Positions 33,401 to 50,268 are shown, numbered from the stretch's first letter. The stretch is DNA of 64,000 nt from Steinernema hermaphroditum (GCA_030435675.1 CM059625.1:3596001-3660000); one strand, 5' to 3'. Notes: a model not told the origin generated them from the letters alone. Program-made: numbers and translations.

Positions 33401-33935
33401 ATGTGCTTTGAATGACACGTCTATATTGGCACCTCACTTGCGTGTATTCAATCGTGGTTCCATCGTGCACCCAACACCCAAGGACCGCCAGCACCGCGCC
33501 ACCCTCTCAAGCCGGAGAATCGTTCCGTTTCCTAAGTCTGTGCATCAGTCTGTCCCAATGATGATGGATTCCAGTTTGTCTGCTCTGCTCCACCACCTCG
33601 CTACTTCTGGATTCACGCCAATCTACGTCTCTTCGTTGTGTATCACGAATTTGTTGATTCGTTTGATTCAAGACCAAGGAAAGCATCAAAGGCGGACACA
33701 ACAAATGTCCTGTCAAAGCATAAAAGTGTCAAACATCAAACCATCACCACCATAACGTCCACGTTGTTTCCTTGTGCAGTTCGTGCGACCGTGCAGTCTA
33801 TTGTTGAATATCAACATGGGTGGTCCGCCGCACAACCATTCACAATTGAGAGTGTGAACTTTGCGGCTAGCATTGCAGTGACCCCGACGAGTCACAAGTT
33901 CGTCGTCAAAGCTAACATTGCAGTCCGCGTGTCTC
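30420..33935. other. Long interval without a supportable gene
   Basis: Mostly AT-rich DNA. Frames of up to about 115 codons occur on both strands, but none has consistent splicing, a motif or protein-like composition. The 33.4-33.9 kb part lies just upstream of the MESD gene and should contain its promoter. Confidence 0.45.
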
Positions 33936-33938
33936 GCC

Positions 33939-34868
33939 ATGTATTGCAAGTCTGTCTTCATCTTCGCTCTTCTTTTCGTCAGCCTTTCTTTTGCTGAAAA
34001 GAAGAAAAAGAAGGATATTCGCGATTTCACCGATGCCGATCTCGAAAAGTTGTATGAAGAATGGGAGGAAAACGATGAAGATGAGCTGCCGGACGACGAG
34101 AAGCCCGAACATTTGAGGCCGAAGACGCAGATGTCTATGGAGGATCTGCAGAAGCAGGTAATTTTTTACGCAGTTTTCAGAGCAAATATGTTGGAGGGAA
34201 GCAGTGCCTAAAACGATTGATAGTACAAAGCGTTGCCATATCTAAGAGATGATTAGCTTCTTCGGAATATGGCTAGAATCTAGAATCTCATAGAAATTCC
34301 GGGCGTCAGGCTGCTCTTTACACCTGCCGGGGCACATTGGGGATTTCGATACCTTTGCAATTTAGCTACCCACTTCTTCGATTAAGAGACATGTCACTGA
34401 TATTGTAGATGTGCAATTTGGCGTAACACCTATTCTTAAATCTTTAACGTCGTCATTTGAACATCGTATTTACCATCATGCTTTGCAGGCCTCATCACCA
34501 GAAGACATGATCCGCCTCAGCAAGAAAGGCCAGTCAGTTATGATGTTCGTTAGTATCGTCGATCCAAGCGGAGCCGAAGTCACCAAGGACTTCTCCGAAA
34601 CGATCACTGGAATATGGCACTCGAACCTTTACAACAACCACATCGATGTGCAGGTAAAACAGACACCAAACAATGTGTTGCCAATCACAGCTGCATTTAG
34701 GTCTACAACGTGGATATTGATCGTGCTCTTTTCTTGTTCAAAAACGGCGACCAGGCCTGGGAAGCAAAAGAGTTTCTGTTGAAACAGAAGGAATGCAAGG
34801 AGGTCACATTGGAAGGACAGAATCATCCGGGAGCCGGAGCCAAAGTTAAGGGAAAGCAGGAACTGTGA
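33939..34868 (+). CDS. bmy-1: MESD, ER chaperone of LRP-type receptors
   Basis: MESD assists folding of beta-propeller/EGF modules of LDL-receptor-related proteins in the ER. Exons 33939-34157, 34489-34653 and 34701-34868 give 183 residues with no breaks. Residues 1-18 are a signal peptide (MYCKSVFIFALLFVSLSFA). Next comes the conserved KKKKDIRDFTDADLEKLYEE helix, then the core with MMFVSIVDPSGAEVTKDFSE, then TGIWHSNLYNNH and DVDIDRALFLFKNGDQAWEA-type segments (here YNVDIDRALFLFKNGDQAWE). The C-terminus is KQEL, an ER-retrieval tetrapeptide of the KDEL class in the place where vertebrate MESD has REDL. The start is the first Met with a signal peptide. The length matches invertebrate homologues. 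The gene symbol follows the C. elegans name. Confidence 0.9.
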
Positions 34869-35530
34869 TCGACTTTTTTATTGTGTAGGAGCATCGTATG
34901 CATAATAATGTGCCTTTCCGTACATATGTTGTGATAAGGACGGGTACTTCTGCATTTGTTAGTAATTTAATAAAATGGTTCATTTTTAAAGAGCTCTTTG
35001 TGTCACAAGAGTGGGCATCCATGGTTTCAGAACTTACCTTATGCCGTGTTATGTATAATAAAGAATTCGTAAAGGTCATCCTCTGTGTTTATTTGCTGTC
35101 CATTATGCAGTAAATGAATTCAGACTAGATGTACTTCAAGTGGGCATAGCTGCTGAGGAAATGCTGCTCGATTTATTGTTACTGGATTTGTGAGAACTCA
35201 ACAGAATGGTACAACTAATAGCCGCAGTATATACACGACCTATCGAGCCATAATTACTTGTTTATTTATTCTTTGAATATGCGTGGCTAAGCGTTTCAGA
35301 TGGGCATGAATACAAAAAATCTGCTACTAAAAGACTACGCAACCAAAGGGACCTGATATAGAGCCTGTTCAAGTATTAAGTATTCCGATAGAGAAGAAGC
35401 GACATCAGCCTGTAACTTAATTAATATGGTTAGTTTTATCTAATTGCTAGTTGTAAAAGGATCCGCTTCAGAAGTGGCGATTGGGATGCTTAAAGAAGAC
35501 TTACAGCAAATTTCGAAGGAGAGCTTCGTA
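34869..35530. other. 3' flank of the MESD gene, no gene seen
   Basis: AT-rich sequence between the MESD stop and the mariner element. It contains AATAAA-like signals near 34965-34972 and 35056-35062 that could serve MESD polyadenylation. Nothing else is supported. Confidence 0.4.
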
Positions 35531-36853
35531 CAGGGTGTCCCAAAAGTTCGGATAAATTTTTTCTATCATGTTTTTGTTGAATTTATTTTCGTTGTTTTTT
35601 GTGTTTCTTGATATATTCGTGTTCTACACGTTATTCTGGACTAGAACATGCTGTTATTTTCTGTTATTGAGCCGATATTCCACAAGAAAATGACCAAAGA
35701 AGAAACCCTCAGCGCTGTTACAAACCCTTTACAAGCTGGGAAAGAAGAAACCGGAGATTGTGAAGAGGCTGAAATTGTATCTGACGACCGTCAAGCGTAT
35801 CATTGACCGATACCAAGTGACAGGGGACCTCAAGGACAAGCCTCGAAGCGGAAGACCGAAGACGGCAAGGACCGCAGCGATCAGAAAAGCGATCAAAGAC
35901 AAACTTCAGCGAAATCCGGGTCGTTCAACAAAGAAGCTCGCGAAATCGCACGGAATTGGCAAATCCTCCGTCCATCGAATTCTGAAGAATGATCTGCAGG
36001 TGTTTCCCTACAAGTAGGCCAAAGGACAGCTCCTCACGGACGACATGAAGGCCAAAGAAGGTTGAAGAATGCCTAGAAATGAAGCGCTTGGTTGCGGTTG
36101 GCAAGCATCGGTAGATCATGTTCTCTGATGAAAAGATTTTCACAGTGGAACCGCTCCGGAACAGCCAGAATCATCGCGAATGGCTGCAGAAAGGCTCACC
36201 GAAGACCGTTAAAGTCTAAAAGAGCCATTTTGCCAAATCCGTAATGGTTTAGGCTGGAGTATCGGCCCTGGGAAACACGGAGCTCCATTTTTTCGAGCAG
36301 AAGGAACTTTTGAACGCTGAATCCTACCAGAGGAAAGCTCTCGAAGGCGTGGTGAAGCCCTACGCGAAGAAGAACACTTATGGAAACCAGTACATGTATC
36401 ACCAGCACGATGCGCCAGGCCACAGTGCGAAGAGGACCTTGAAATGACCCATGACCCAGTGAAATGGACTCCGGCGTCTGCTCCGGCAGTCTGAGAGAAG
36501 AACATTTTGGCCTCCATATTCCCTTGATCTCAATCCTCTGGATTTCTCTGTGTGGTCAATCCTAGAGAACAAGATCTCAGGAACCCGAATCGGAACCAAC
36601 GAAGCCTTGAAGCGCACACTGAAAGAAGCCTGGAAGGAAATGAACCCAAAAGTGACCACGCGCAACGTCGACCTGAACCCCATGCGTCTTCAGACCTGCA
36701 TCGCCGCGAAGGGAGGACATTTCGAACAAGTATTGTGATATTATGATTCGGCAGGAGTGTACGAGTAGTTAGAGCTTAAAAGCGTTGAATTTGGTTCTAT
36801 GGGGCTTGAGATATGACTGTTTTTTCACTTATCCGAACTTTTGGGACACCCTG
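35531..36853 (+). mobile_element. Mariner-type DNA transposon, inactive
   Basis: Terminal inverted repeats of about 25 bases (CAGGGTGTCCCAAAAGTT ... AACTTTTGGGACACCCTG) are flanked by TA on both sides (35529-35530 and 36854-36855), the target-site signature of Tc1/mariner elements. The full 1323-bp length fits a complete mariner. The transposase inside is broken by several stops and frame changes. Confidence 0.92.
35695..36737 (+). pseudogene. Mariner transposase, broken
   Basis: Recognisable pieces in order. The N-terminal helix-turn-helix region has RPKTARTAAIRKAIKDKLQR and GRSTKKLAKSHGIGKSSVHR (35850-35985). The first catalytic Asp lies in FSDEKIF (near 36120), the second in HQHDAPGHSAKR (near 36405), and the third in WPPYSLDLNPLDF (near 36515). 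In-frame stops occur at 36015, 36063, 36218, 36248 and near 36445, with frame shifts between blocks. All three Asp codons survive, but no functional enzyme could be made. Confidence 0.85.
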
Positions 36854-36855
36854 TA

Positions 36856-40991
<4,136 letters not shown>

Positions 40992-41116
40992 TTTCGCTTA
41001 TTATGCAATTTCGAAGCACTCCTATACTCGATACGGTGTATGTAATATTTATTTTTGTCATGAAGGGAATATATGATACTTCTTTATTACCACTATTATT
41101 ATTTACAGTATGACAT

Positions 41117-42958
41117 CTATTGGTAGAGATACTTAAACTTGAACTTGTCAAGCCGTCTGTGGTGCTTCTCGATGGTTTGTGCCATGGTAGCTTCACAGTC
41201 GCTTTGCTCCATCTTGAGCTGTGCCCACAACTTGCGGAGACGCTCTTTGGCTCCCGTAGCTGGAGCATTCACACAGCTAAATTTTGGAAAATAGATCATA
41301 GTTGATATATTAGTGCATCTTACATTCCATGTTGGGGACAGCAGGACCTTATAGCTTTACAGCGGGCCTCGATCTCCTTCGCACGCACGATGCACTCGTT
41401 GAGGTTCTTAGGTGCTTCTTCCGTTTCGTTTCTTACTTCGGGCTTGTAGTGAAGGCTTCCATCGCATCGTTCGATTACGGTCATCGGAAGAACGGTGAAG
41501 TTTGACTTGCTCGTGCACTCATTGTCGATTTTGTGCGTTTCGTTTTGATACGAGTTGAACTGTAAAGGGTAAATGAATATATCATGTAACTGGGTAGTAG
41601 ATTTCTACCTCCTTCACGGTGGCGTCGTCGATGAATCCCAAACAAGCTGCGGTAATGCCTTCGGCGCTGGCGTTCGAGTTTTTGAAGAGCTCTTCGCGCA
41701 GTTTGGTATTGGGAATGCCTGGAAGATGAGAATGAAGTATGCCACTAGAACTTGTTCGCTTACCGTATTGATCATGATCGTTTGCATGATTCTGCTCGCA
41801 CTTGTCATACTCCTCGTTGACGATATCCTCGCATTTCATGTATTCCGAGCAGTAGAACTGATTGAGGAACCTCATCTTCCGATCCATCACTTCACGTTCC
41901 TTCTTCTTCTTGGCCACAGCAATGGGATCGAGCGTTGTTGTCGTGGGAGCCGATGGTGTTGTTGTAGCTGGGGTGGGTGCTCCGGGGAAAAAGAGATGAA
42001 CCAGATCGTTCCAGGCCTTCTCTGGAGGAGGCAAAGTCGGGATTCCTGGCAGAGGAGCAAGCGTGGGGAGCGGAGGAAGAGTGGGAACGAATGGAGTTGG
42101 CGGAGAAGTTGTTTTGGTGGTTGTTGTGGTGGCAGTTGTGGTGGTGGAAGGCTTCTTTTCCGTGGCACTTCGTCTCACTTCCTTCGTGGTAAGCGCTGTC
42201 GGATGTTTGTCAAGGAATTGTTTGACAGGGTCAAAAGCTACGGCTATAGCAGCGGTCGTAGATGGGGCAGCAGTTGTCGTTGTAGTACTTTTTGTCACTT
42301 TCTCGAGTTCAGAACTCTTTGAGTGCTTTTTGAGAAAGTCTCCCACAGGATCGAATTCGGCATTTTTGGTGGGTGGTGGAACAGGTTCAGAGGTCGTCGA
42401 AGATTTTGAGTCGGAAGCTGCGAGAGTAGACGGTGAAGAGACAGGTGTCCACGAACTTGAGCGGGGTCCAGGAGGCGATGCTGGAGCAGGAGGAGCGGCA
42501 TCAGTAATGGTGATGGGTGCAGGAGGTGCTGCGTCGTTTTGAGGAGAGTGTCTTCTATCGAAAGAGTTCTGAATCAACTCATTTTGCACCTCAGGGGGAA
42601 GATCCTTGAACGAGATCTCCTTCTCCCCTTTGGGGCCTGCGATGTGGGAAGGAAGATCTTTAGCGAATTTCGGTCCTTCTTTCAAGCAGTCAAGCATATG
42701 AGTGGCCATCTGTCGTTCGTGGTAGTACTGATTAAAGTACTGGTGTTGGTTTCGCTTCGAGCACCTGAAAAGAGGATGTTTGTCAGTTCCAAATTTAATC
42801 GGCTCATACTCGTCGAACTGAGGGCAGCAATCAGCCAAGATGTCGCATCGTGTCAGCACTCGCCGGTAGATCATCGAGCACTCGTTCGGTTCGGCAGCCG
42901 TTTGGAAAACTGATCCGAATCCGGAGAGTTCAGTTTGCATTCCGGAGCAAGTAAGGTG
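41117..42958 (-). CDS. Mucin-like secreted protein with two Cys cassettes
   Basis: Minus-strand exons 42958-41764, 41718-41609, 41559-41324 and 41276-41117 join in phase. The 45-nt stretch at 41719-41763 has intron borders (GTAAGC...TTCCAG) but is also open, so retention is possible. The N-terminal part has ECSMIYRRVLTRCDILADCC followed by P. The centre is low-complexity Pro/Thr/Ala (TTTTTAAPSTTAAIAVAF, TLPPLPTLAPLPGIPTLPP) and likely O-glycosylated. The C-terminal part has ECIVRAKEIEARCKAIRSCC followed by P, then a charged tail (KLWAQLKMEQSDCEATMAQT). The start is unresolved: an acceptor at 42959 implies an upstream signal-peptide exon. Extracellular matrix or cuticle is the inferred place. 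The stop lies only about 125 bases from the convergent cdc-48 stop. Confidence 0.65.
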
Positions 42959-43275
42959 CTGAAAAGCATCGGTAATAAGGGCACAGATTTGCGCTAAGGT
43001 CAATAGCCCATCTTCATAAAAATGGCTACGATATTTTGGCGCGCCGACTCATTAACCAACACATAAACCATCGACTCCCATTGAAGTTCAAGTAAAAAAA
43101 AACGTAGAAAACAGTAATGTGTTTTAATATTACTTAGTTGTTCATTGACCTTTCTTCACGGAATCAATTGAATTCAACGAAATCAGCACGATAAGCGAAC
43201 AAAGTAACTGAGTAACCTAATGATTTGTTTTTGCGTCAGTTTATTTATCAATGCTTAGTGAACTAGCGGAAATGT

Positions 43276-43381
43276 GCACGGATGGCCGAGTGGTCTAAGG
43301 CGCTAGACTCAAGCGAAAGCTTAACGCGACGAGCGTTCTAGTATCGGTATCGATGCGTGGGTTCGAATCCCACTCCGTGCA
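43276..43381 (+). tRNA. tRNA-Leu (CAA) with intron
   Basis: Acceptor stem GCACGGA pairs with TCCGTGC. The D arm is GCCGAGTGGTCTAAGGC. The anticodon stem CTAGA/TCTAG holds a loop with CAA at 43310-43312. An intron of about 22 bases follows position 37. A long class II variable arm (TATCGGTATCGATGC) and T arm GTGGGTTCGAATCCCAC complete it. A run of T directly after is a Pol III terminator. A CAA-decoding leucine tRNA with an intron is usual in nematodes. Confidence 0.95.
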
Positions 43382-43412
43382 AACTTTTTTTCTTCTTGTC
43401 TTTTGTATTTTT

Positions 43413-43877
43413 CTATTTTGGTTTGCTTACTTTTTCTTCCGTCAAATTGGTATTGGCAAGAAGATACGGCTTTCCGAAGCACTCCATCATGGACTGATGA
43501 CGTCGAGCAGCTCGCCGAGTGAACTCAATCTCATCCATATTTGATGATTCTATAATAATGTTATAGCCACTTAACTATAGCGGTTGAATCGACCTTTGAG
43601 ACAAGTTGCTTTCCAGTTATCATGGTAGGCAAGAAGTCGGTGAGCCTCGAGATTGTTGGCATTGTCGAGGAGGATGGCTGTGCCTATTCCACCAAGGCAG
43701 GCGATGTAGTGCTGCCGGGTCTCGTATATACAGTTTTGATATCGTTGACAGTGCCCCTTAAGCAGCAAATACCAATCGCTCATTCAACAGGAAAAGGCTT
43801 ACCGTCGACTGGGCGTGAGAAATAGTCGAAAATACGGCTAGACCGACGAATAAAACAAATCCGAGTTTGATACCCAT
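43413..43877 (-). CDS. Small secreted Cys protein (HCxxYxxC type)
   Basis: Three minus-strand exons, 43877-43803, 43756-43594 and 43549-43413, join in consistent phase with 46-nt and 44-nt introns and encode about 124 residues. Exon 1 is a signal peptide, MGIKLGFVLFVGLAVFSTIS then HAQST. Exon 2 starts GHCQRYQNCIYETRQHYIAC, and exon 3 has RRHQSMMECFGKPYLLANTN with one possible N-glycosylation site (NLT). If the second intron is not removed, a shorter product ends FNRYS. It lies back to front against the tRNA-Leu, 32 bases away. It shares HCxxYxxC and the post-signal intron with the gene at 27.2-27.4 kb. Confidence 0.6.
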
Positions 43878-43879
43878 AG

Positions 43880-45600
43880 TAGAGCCCTGCGCGAAACGGT
43901 GCGATCGACGACGGTTGCAAAGTGAAAGTATCCCTTCGCGCGCCGAAGTCTAAATTGGTCGTCTTCGACTGATCCCGATCGTCAATCAATTGGGTCATCG
44001 ACGACACTGTTGAAATGCGCTATGCCGATCACCTGAAACAAAAAGGTTGAGGAGTTCTTTGTTTCTATTTGAACGCAATCGGCGTTTCGATGTGAATTTG
44101 AACAATTGGCTTTTGTCAAGGGTTGGCGATTCATCGAATTTTTATAAAACATCTCACTTTCACTATTCACTTTGCACAGAGCTTCCGTTCTCATTTGCAT
44201 GCTTCAAGGAGTCTTCATTTGCAAACAACTAATTTACTTCCAGAATAAACAATCTAATTAGTTGCATTATTGAGTTGGTCGACGGCGTTCTCCAGCTGCA
44301 AGTGTCATCCCCTCCGTTAGCCGTCATCTTCTTCCGGCCCAGAGCACAGCCCGAAGTAATCGGTTCAGTCAGCTGAGGAAGATGTCGAAAGTGGCGTTTG
44401 ATCGCAGTGAACGGCCAAAAATTAGCAATGAAAGCCACATGAGGCGGTACATTACAGTTCAGTGACGTTGGCTCGGCTCTCTCATTCTTGTATGACGTTT
44501 AGGATGAAAGTTTTGTGAGAAAATGGTTACATACTCAAATCGTATTTATCGCCAAATATCATAGGGATATCCCAAAGATACCCACACATGGTGCCTGTTT
44601 GTGCCCCCATCCTTTTCTGTGAGTAAATTCGTATTTCGTGTTCACGCAAAGCACTTTGATTGTTCAGGCTTTATCTTCTTTTGTTCGATGCCAGTAAATG
44701 GTAGTGAACTAACCTTGCTATGATTCATGTATCCTATTTGGATGGCTTCTAAAAATGCTCTTAAGTCACAAAGGAAACGATCTAATGAAGTGATAATGAA
44801 ACAGGGAATATGAGTCATTCCTCTTCCTACATGAAAGTTCGAATGTGAACGACTTCGCTTTCGGAAAAAGTATCCCGGAACTAAAATGTTTCACAAAAAG
44901 CACCCCGGAACTGAAATGCTTCACTCTGCCTTTAGTGGATGCTGATGTTTACTTTGTTCGCAAACATATAGCTGTAGGACGGTGTTTACATGCCTTCTTA
45001 TCAAACTTATCTATTGAAAGTGGCAGTAACCAAAGATTGGTGTTATGCATTTAGCACATGACATATTTCGAACGGATCTGGAAGCCAAGGCTCTGGTTTG
45101 CCCGCTTCTGGTTCAAATATTTCATTCAAAATGGTTCCACAATCGAATCGTATGACTTAGTTTGAGCTGTGAAGTCAACTCCGGCTCACTACTTTAAGGA
45201 AGAATCCAACTTGATCATGCAAACGATCAGCAACAAAAATTTACTGCACCAACACATGATAACGCAATATTTGTTCTAGAGTCGATGCAAGAAACTACTG
45301 GTTGTTTACTGCTGCCGCAGAGATTTAAGTGGAACGTGATAGCCATGGCTATCAAAGTCGAAGGGGCCATTTACATTCTGAAGAGTGTTTGCAAAACAAC
45401 GAAAATTTGCATTCACCAAAGTGACGTATTCTGTTCAGTCAGTCAGCCGTTAACAAATGACCAAAAATACTTGAGGACGCAAATGGCTCTTCCCTCTTTG
45501 GTCATTTCATTTGAGGACAGCTTCCAGAACGAAAGTGTTTCCCATTAAACGCCCCTATCGCAGTCATCTGACATTTTGGTTCTGACGTTCCAATATATTC
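43880..45600. other. Intergenic, no gene seen
   Basis: No exon chain could be built on either strand. Short frames near 44229-44438 and 45285-45548 lack motifs or splice partners. Confidence 0.45.
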
Positions 45601-45655
45601 CGTTTCATCAGCCAGCGGCTAAAGGACACATTGCGGATTCGGCTTTTAGCCATAA

Positions 45656-46021
45656 ATGGCGAAACGAAAGCGAGCGGGAGAGCAAAGACTTCTCGTCGAG
45701 TTCTCCTCCGTTTTTCGACTGCAGAGATGGACTTTGCGACTACTACTGCTGAAAAGCGTTGTTGTTGTCCGTGCCGATCCCTCATCGTGCATTTATTGTC
45801 ACGAAGAGGGGCTGCGCCGTCGGCCAACGACGGCGATGTGTCACACGGCTCCGTTCTCCCAAAACGGCGTTCGTCGCCGAGAAGCGCCCACGTTCCCAAA
45901 ATTGTTGTCGACTCCGATGGTCCTATTCAAAGTCCGACGTGCACTTCCGCTTCTGCCGGTGTTCCACTGCGCCGTACAGGTGGACTCATTTGCATAAACG
46001 CTTCCTTTTCGATCGGAAATG
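45656..46021 (+). CDS. Cys-rich secreted-type protein, frame broken
   Basis: An acceptor-like site (TTTTCGACTGCAG) precedes a hydrophobic segment RWTLRLLLLKSVVVVRA that reads as a signal peptide, then DPSSCIYCHEEG. The Cys-rich continuation (CAVGQRRRCVTRL ... NCC ... FRFCRC) lies in the next frame. The switch falls at a four-G run at 45808-45811, so a single-base length error or a real frameshift mutation separates the two halves. The Cys spacing would suit a small disulfide domain, but no family is assigned. Three plus frames are open here, so chance is not excluded. Confidence 0.3.
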
Positions 46022-46069
46022 AAATACAAATATAGAACCGTGAAAGTGTAAAACCACTGTTTATGCACG

Positions 46070-49000
46070 CATGCTATAGGGCATTGAGGAAGGCGTGCAA
46101 TTTCAAACGTCGACTGTACGAGTTGATGTAGTTTTTGATCACAACAGTGTTGGAAAAGTGCCGAATCAGGGAGAAGGTGCTGGATCCACTGGATAGCCTA
46201 CAATTTCCAGACCCTCTTTCCTGTTCTCCGCAAATTTGGAAAATAAAGCACTTATTTTAATATTCCAACGTTTTCGGACAGCAAAAAGAAGAGCTGGGTG
46301 TGCATGTAATAAGAACTTCATTAATTTCGGACTTAGAAAACGTGGTTACCTCCAAGCTAACGTATCCTGCATGAGTAATATAAACACTGAGTTCGCCCCT
46401 TCATACAGCTCTTGCTGCATTTTGCCCCTTTGTTTTTGAGTCCTATTCTTTGTACCCTTCATCCGGTTAGCAGCGGGTGTGGTTGGATTGGTTCGTTGCA
46501 ATTTTGTGCATTATTGTTTTCTGCGAATTGGACTCTCATGACTGCCTATCGCGAAGTTACCCATGTGCAATGAATACGTGGGCATAAATGACTTTGGCCT
46601 GGACCTCTTACAAAGCTGCAGACTCTTTTAAGGCTACAGTGCCGGATGAGTATACTCAGTTAGAAGAACGTCTCTCGATGCTCATACATTTTGTGGTAGA
46701 GAGTCAAGGTCAGCTTAACTAAAGAGCCGGTCTAAGCATGAAAGATGCGGCTTTCTAACTTGATATACATTCCTGAATAATAATGCGGATTGAACTGAAT
46801 TGGCGTTATTCCAAAATGACCATGAACCAAAAGTACATTTATTCATAAAAGCATAAACACCACCCCCCATATTGTCATCGTGCGATGGTTTTTGATCAGA
46901 GTTATTTCTGGGAAGATGCAGGATTAGGAGCTAAGACGAACTTAATGAGCCGCTTTTAGGCGGGAGCGGCTGCGGATTACTGACGTTTAATGCTTTGATA
47001 AGCGGTTTTCTGAGTAGAGACGTTTTCGCGGAAAAGGTTTTCCAGTAGTCGTGCAAAAATAGATTTAATTTACCTGTTTTCAGGGGTGTACGATAGCTTT
47101 TTCATCACAATGGTCTGGCCATGACTTAAAGTGAGGTTGATCCAATTGATGCAGTAATGTTAACTTATTTTATGTTGTAAAAGACGACCCTCTCAGGTTA
47201 TCACTTTTTATGTCACCCATGTTTGTGCCGCGAACCGCATTTACAACCATTCAACCAAGGTGATTTGCTATCAAATTCTAGACGTAATACCTTGACAAGG
47301 TCAGATTTCCCATGGGTGTCATAACTTTTTTCGCCGACTTGTCATAACTTCTTGATCTCTTTCACCATGACCCAAATAATATGCAAAGTGAAAACGCTAT
47401 CTCAAAAGAACGCTGTCATCGATTTTAATCTGGCCCCTGTTAAATTCCAAATGCGTCAGGTTGCAAAGCAAAGCTCCATGAGAACAAGCGCGTCAGCCAA
47501 TTTTGTCTGCGCATTTCCATTATGTTCCGTCAAAGTGCACAATAACATAATGAATAATGGTGCTAAGTCGTCGTCAGCCGCAGATTGAAAGACGGTTCCC
47601 AAGCACTTTTGTTTATAACCTCGTCAAAAGCGGGTGATTCTTGGCCGCAGCGCGAATAAATTATTTATGGTTTCCACGTTGGAAAGCGCTCTTCGCGATG
47701 ATTTTCGAGGGAGCGCATGAATTACGCATATAGGTAAATGTTTTTCACTGATTCGCTGATGGGTCTCGATGATTGGTCCAGTATGTAATAAGATTATGGT
47801 AGCATAGAAATAGATGATAGCTAATACGGATTTTCGACGGGAAACACGTAGAAAGAACGGTGTTTGGTGGATAGAGCCCAGTTTACGAGTTTATACTTTT
47901 CGATAAGCAGCTTACACCGAGCTAGATGTCATATAGAGCAACAAGATGAGGCAACTATGTATCAAAGCTGGCTTCACTGGCAGAAGCAGCATCAAAGTCG
48001 AAGTCAGCGATTCCATTATAGTGCTTAGTAGGACAAGAATACCAAAGATACATAGTCAAGAAGTGATTTTTCATTACCAAGTTACAAAGGAGATCTTATG
48101 GAAAACGTCAGCCCATAGTTGTAGAATTTGATACCGTAGTGAATGTTTCTCATCAGGCTTCAATGGTAAAGGCAGCATCAGAGTCGAAGTCATCGATCCC
48201 TTTTTAGTGTCCAGTATGATAACTACAACAAAGTCAAATAGACAGAAGGAGAGCTTATCCAAGGTCATGTATCTCAGGATATTTCTTATCTCGTGTACTG
48301 CTTAACATATTCTTGTGAGAAATGCTAGCCCATATACGCACGCTTCTTTATGAACAGTTGTGCAGATCTGCAAAAGATAGGACAACTAAGGATTCCGTGG
48401 CTTTGGTTCCTCTCTTCTTGCAAGGCTTCCTCTGGCGCAAAATACTTCCGGAGTTTTAAAGTGATTTGAACTTTCGCATCCGAAACTCCTCGTTTCCGAA
48501 AGAATCTCATGGGTCGTTTCCGAAGGATTCATATCCACCGTTGAGGAAAACGAAACCCATTTGCGGAGCTGAAGATTCGTCATTTGTACGTTCTGGACGA
48601 TGCGACATGCCTATATGAACCGTTCTAGAAAGCTACGATGTGCGACTTTGTTCTTTCACCTCTTTTTTGATACTTGCATTAGCGTAACGCGACAAAAACG
48701 TTGAAACGGTTGATAAGACTTCCGTCAAACTGCATGTGACCTCTCGTGTAGGTGGTGGCAGGGATCATTTGAACCATCGACGTATTCCTTGTTGATAAGG
48801 GCAGGAACGCAACAACACATATTATTATCGATAGCGAAGGCACGCATTTGATTATGACGATGGCCTTCCGCATGGTCGTTGATGACTCGGTCTTATTTTG
48901 GAATGCCACAGGGGCCAGCGAACAAAGGTCACATTGATTCCTTCCTGGATTCATCCATTATCATCGAACAAAAAAGGATCTCATCAATGAGAAGTTCTCC

Positions 49001-50260
49001 TTTTAAAACTGCGATCCTGATTCAGAACCTGTCCCATTTTGAGTCACTAAAATATGTTCCACAAAAAGCCAGATAACAGAAGTAAATGACATAATATCAT
49101 TGGCTAATCATTTGACGTTATATTATAATCCTTTGTGAGTGAGATTATAGAATACAGCGCGTGGTAAAGTGAGTAATAATAAGCAGCCAGGTTACGTTAT
49201 TTCTCACATTCTTCTTTCTTCTTTGCCTCTACATTGATCGAGTACAGTTGTTTCTAAGTCCAGTTTCTGCGAAGAAGTTGTTTGCATGAATCGCCTCATG
49301 CGAAAGCTGACACATTGCGAAACTGGGATGCCACATAAATTATGCGAAATAGTCATGTGGCAATAAACAACGTATTTCGGGAGCATGACGAAATCGGCCA
49401 ATAGTCATAATTTTGTCATTGCCAGTTCGACGTTGAGCGCCAGTAACGTGATTCATTTGTGAAAACGCTCCTTGACACGTTGTATTCCCCGGGAAAATTC
49501 CTTTGCCGGCTTAATTATTTAAGTGTTTTCCTGAATGTTGAAGTTGCGCACGGGGCGTATGCAACTTTCTGCACGTAATTCTTCTGTAAACGCCGCTAAA
49601 AGCGTCTAATACTCATATTTCACAAGCAACTGGAGATCTCTTCTCGTCGCTGAGGCCTTCATCATAGTGGACGCAAGTCTCTCGGCTACTAATTACTTCC
49701 CATTCGCCGGACAATTTGTCCTTAGGCCACTCATTTGCGTATGAGTATCCCACAACTCCGGTGAATGAGTATGCACTATATAAGCTTATTTACAAACAAA
49801 CCTAGTTGATCATCCCTGTATTGTGGTCAAAAAGCCTAATCTGTATGCAACAGGGGCATATCCCTTAGCGGATTATCATACATTAGGCAGTTCTGCAGAG
49901 CGCCATTTGCAGTACGACTAACAAATGTGTTTGTATGTTCCTACGACCCATGCAAACAAATGGGTTGGGAAAGTCAGATTTTATCGGCATTCCAGAGTGT
50001 TCTCGAACAGTCAGTTGTATATTGCCTTCTATTCCTTCCTTTTTCATCTTTTGTTTCATGGCTCTATCTTGCCATCCACTCCATTCCATCAGCCGCATCT
50101 TTTAGTAAGATATAGTTGGTTAAGTGTGTCCAATGATGATGGAGTTACGCTGTTTTTAGACCGATTTACTTGTCCAACCCAACTTGCTAGTTAGTCCATC
50201 GGTTAGCTCAAGGTATGGGCGATGCTTTAAGTTCGTGATAAGTGTGTCCTTAGCCTATGC
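46070..50260. other. Long gene-poor interval
   Basis: AT-rich DNA with no exon chain that keeps phase. An approximate 190-base duplication is visible at 47950-48130 and 48140-48330: GCAGCATCAAAGTCGAAGTC and GCAGCATCAGAGTCGAAGTC, followed in each by a shared downstream pattern. A frame at 48325-48583 on the minus strand is mildly protein-like but isolated. Confidence 0.45.
47945..48335. repeat. Imperfect two-copy tandem repeat
   Basis: AAAGCTGGCTTCACTGGCAG ... GCAGCATCAAAGTCGAAGTC at 47963-48008 corresponds to CATCAGGCTTCAATGGTAAA ... GCAGCATCAGAGTCGAAGTC at about 48152-48194. GCCCATAG/GCCCATAT ends each copy. The divergence indicates an old local duplication. Confidence 0.5.
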
Positions 50261-50268
50261 ATTGAGAC

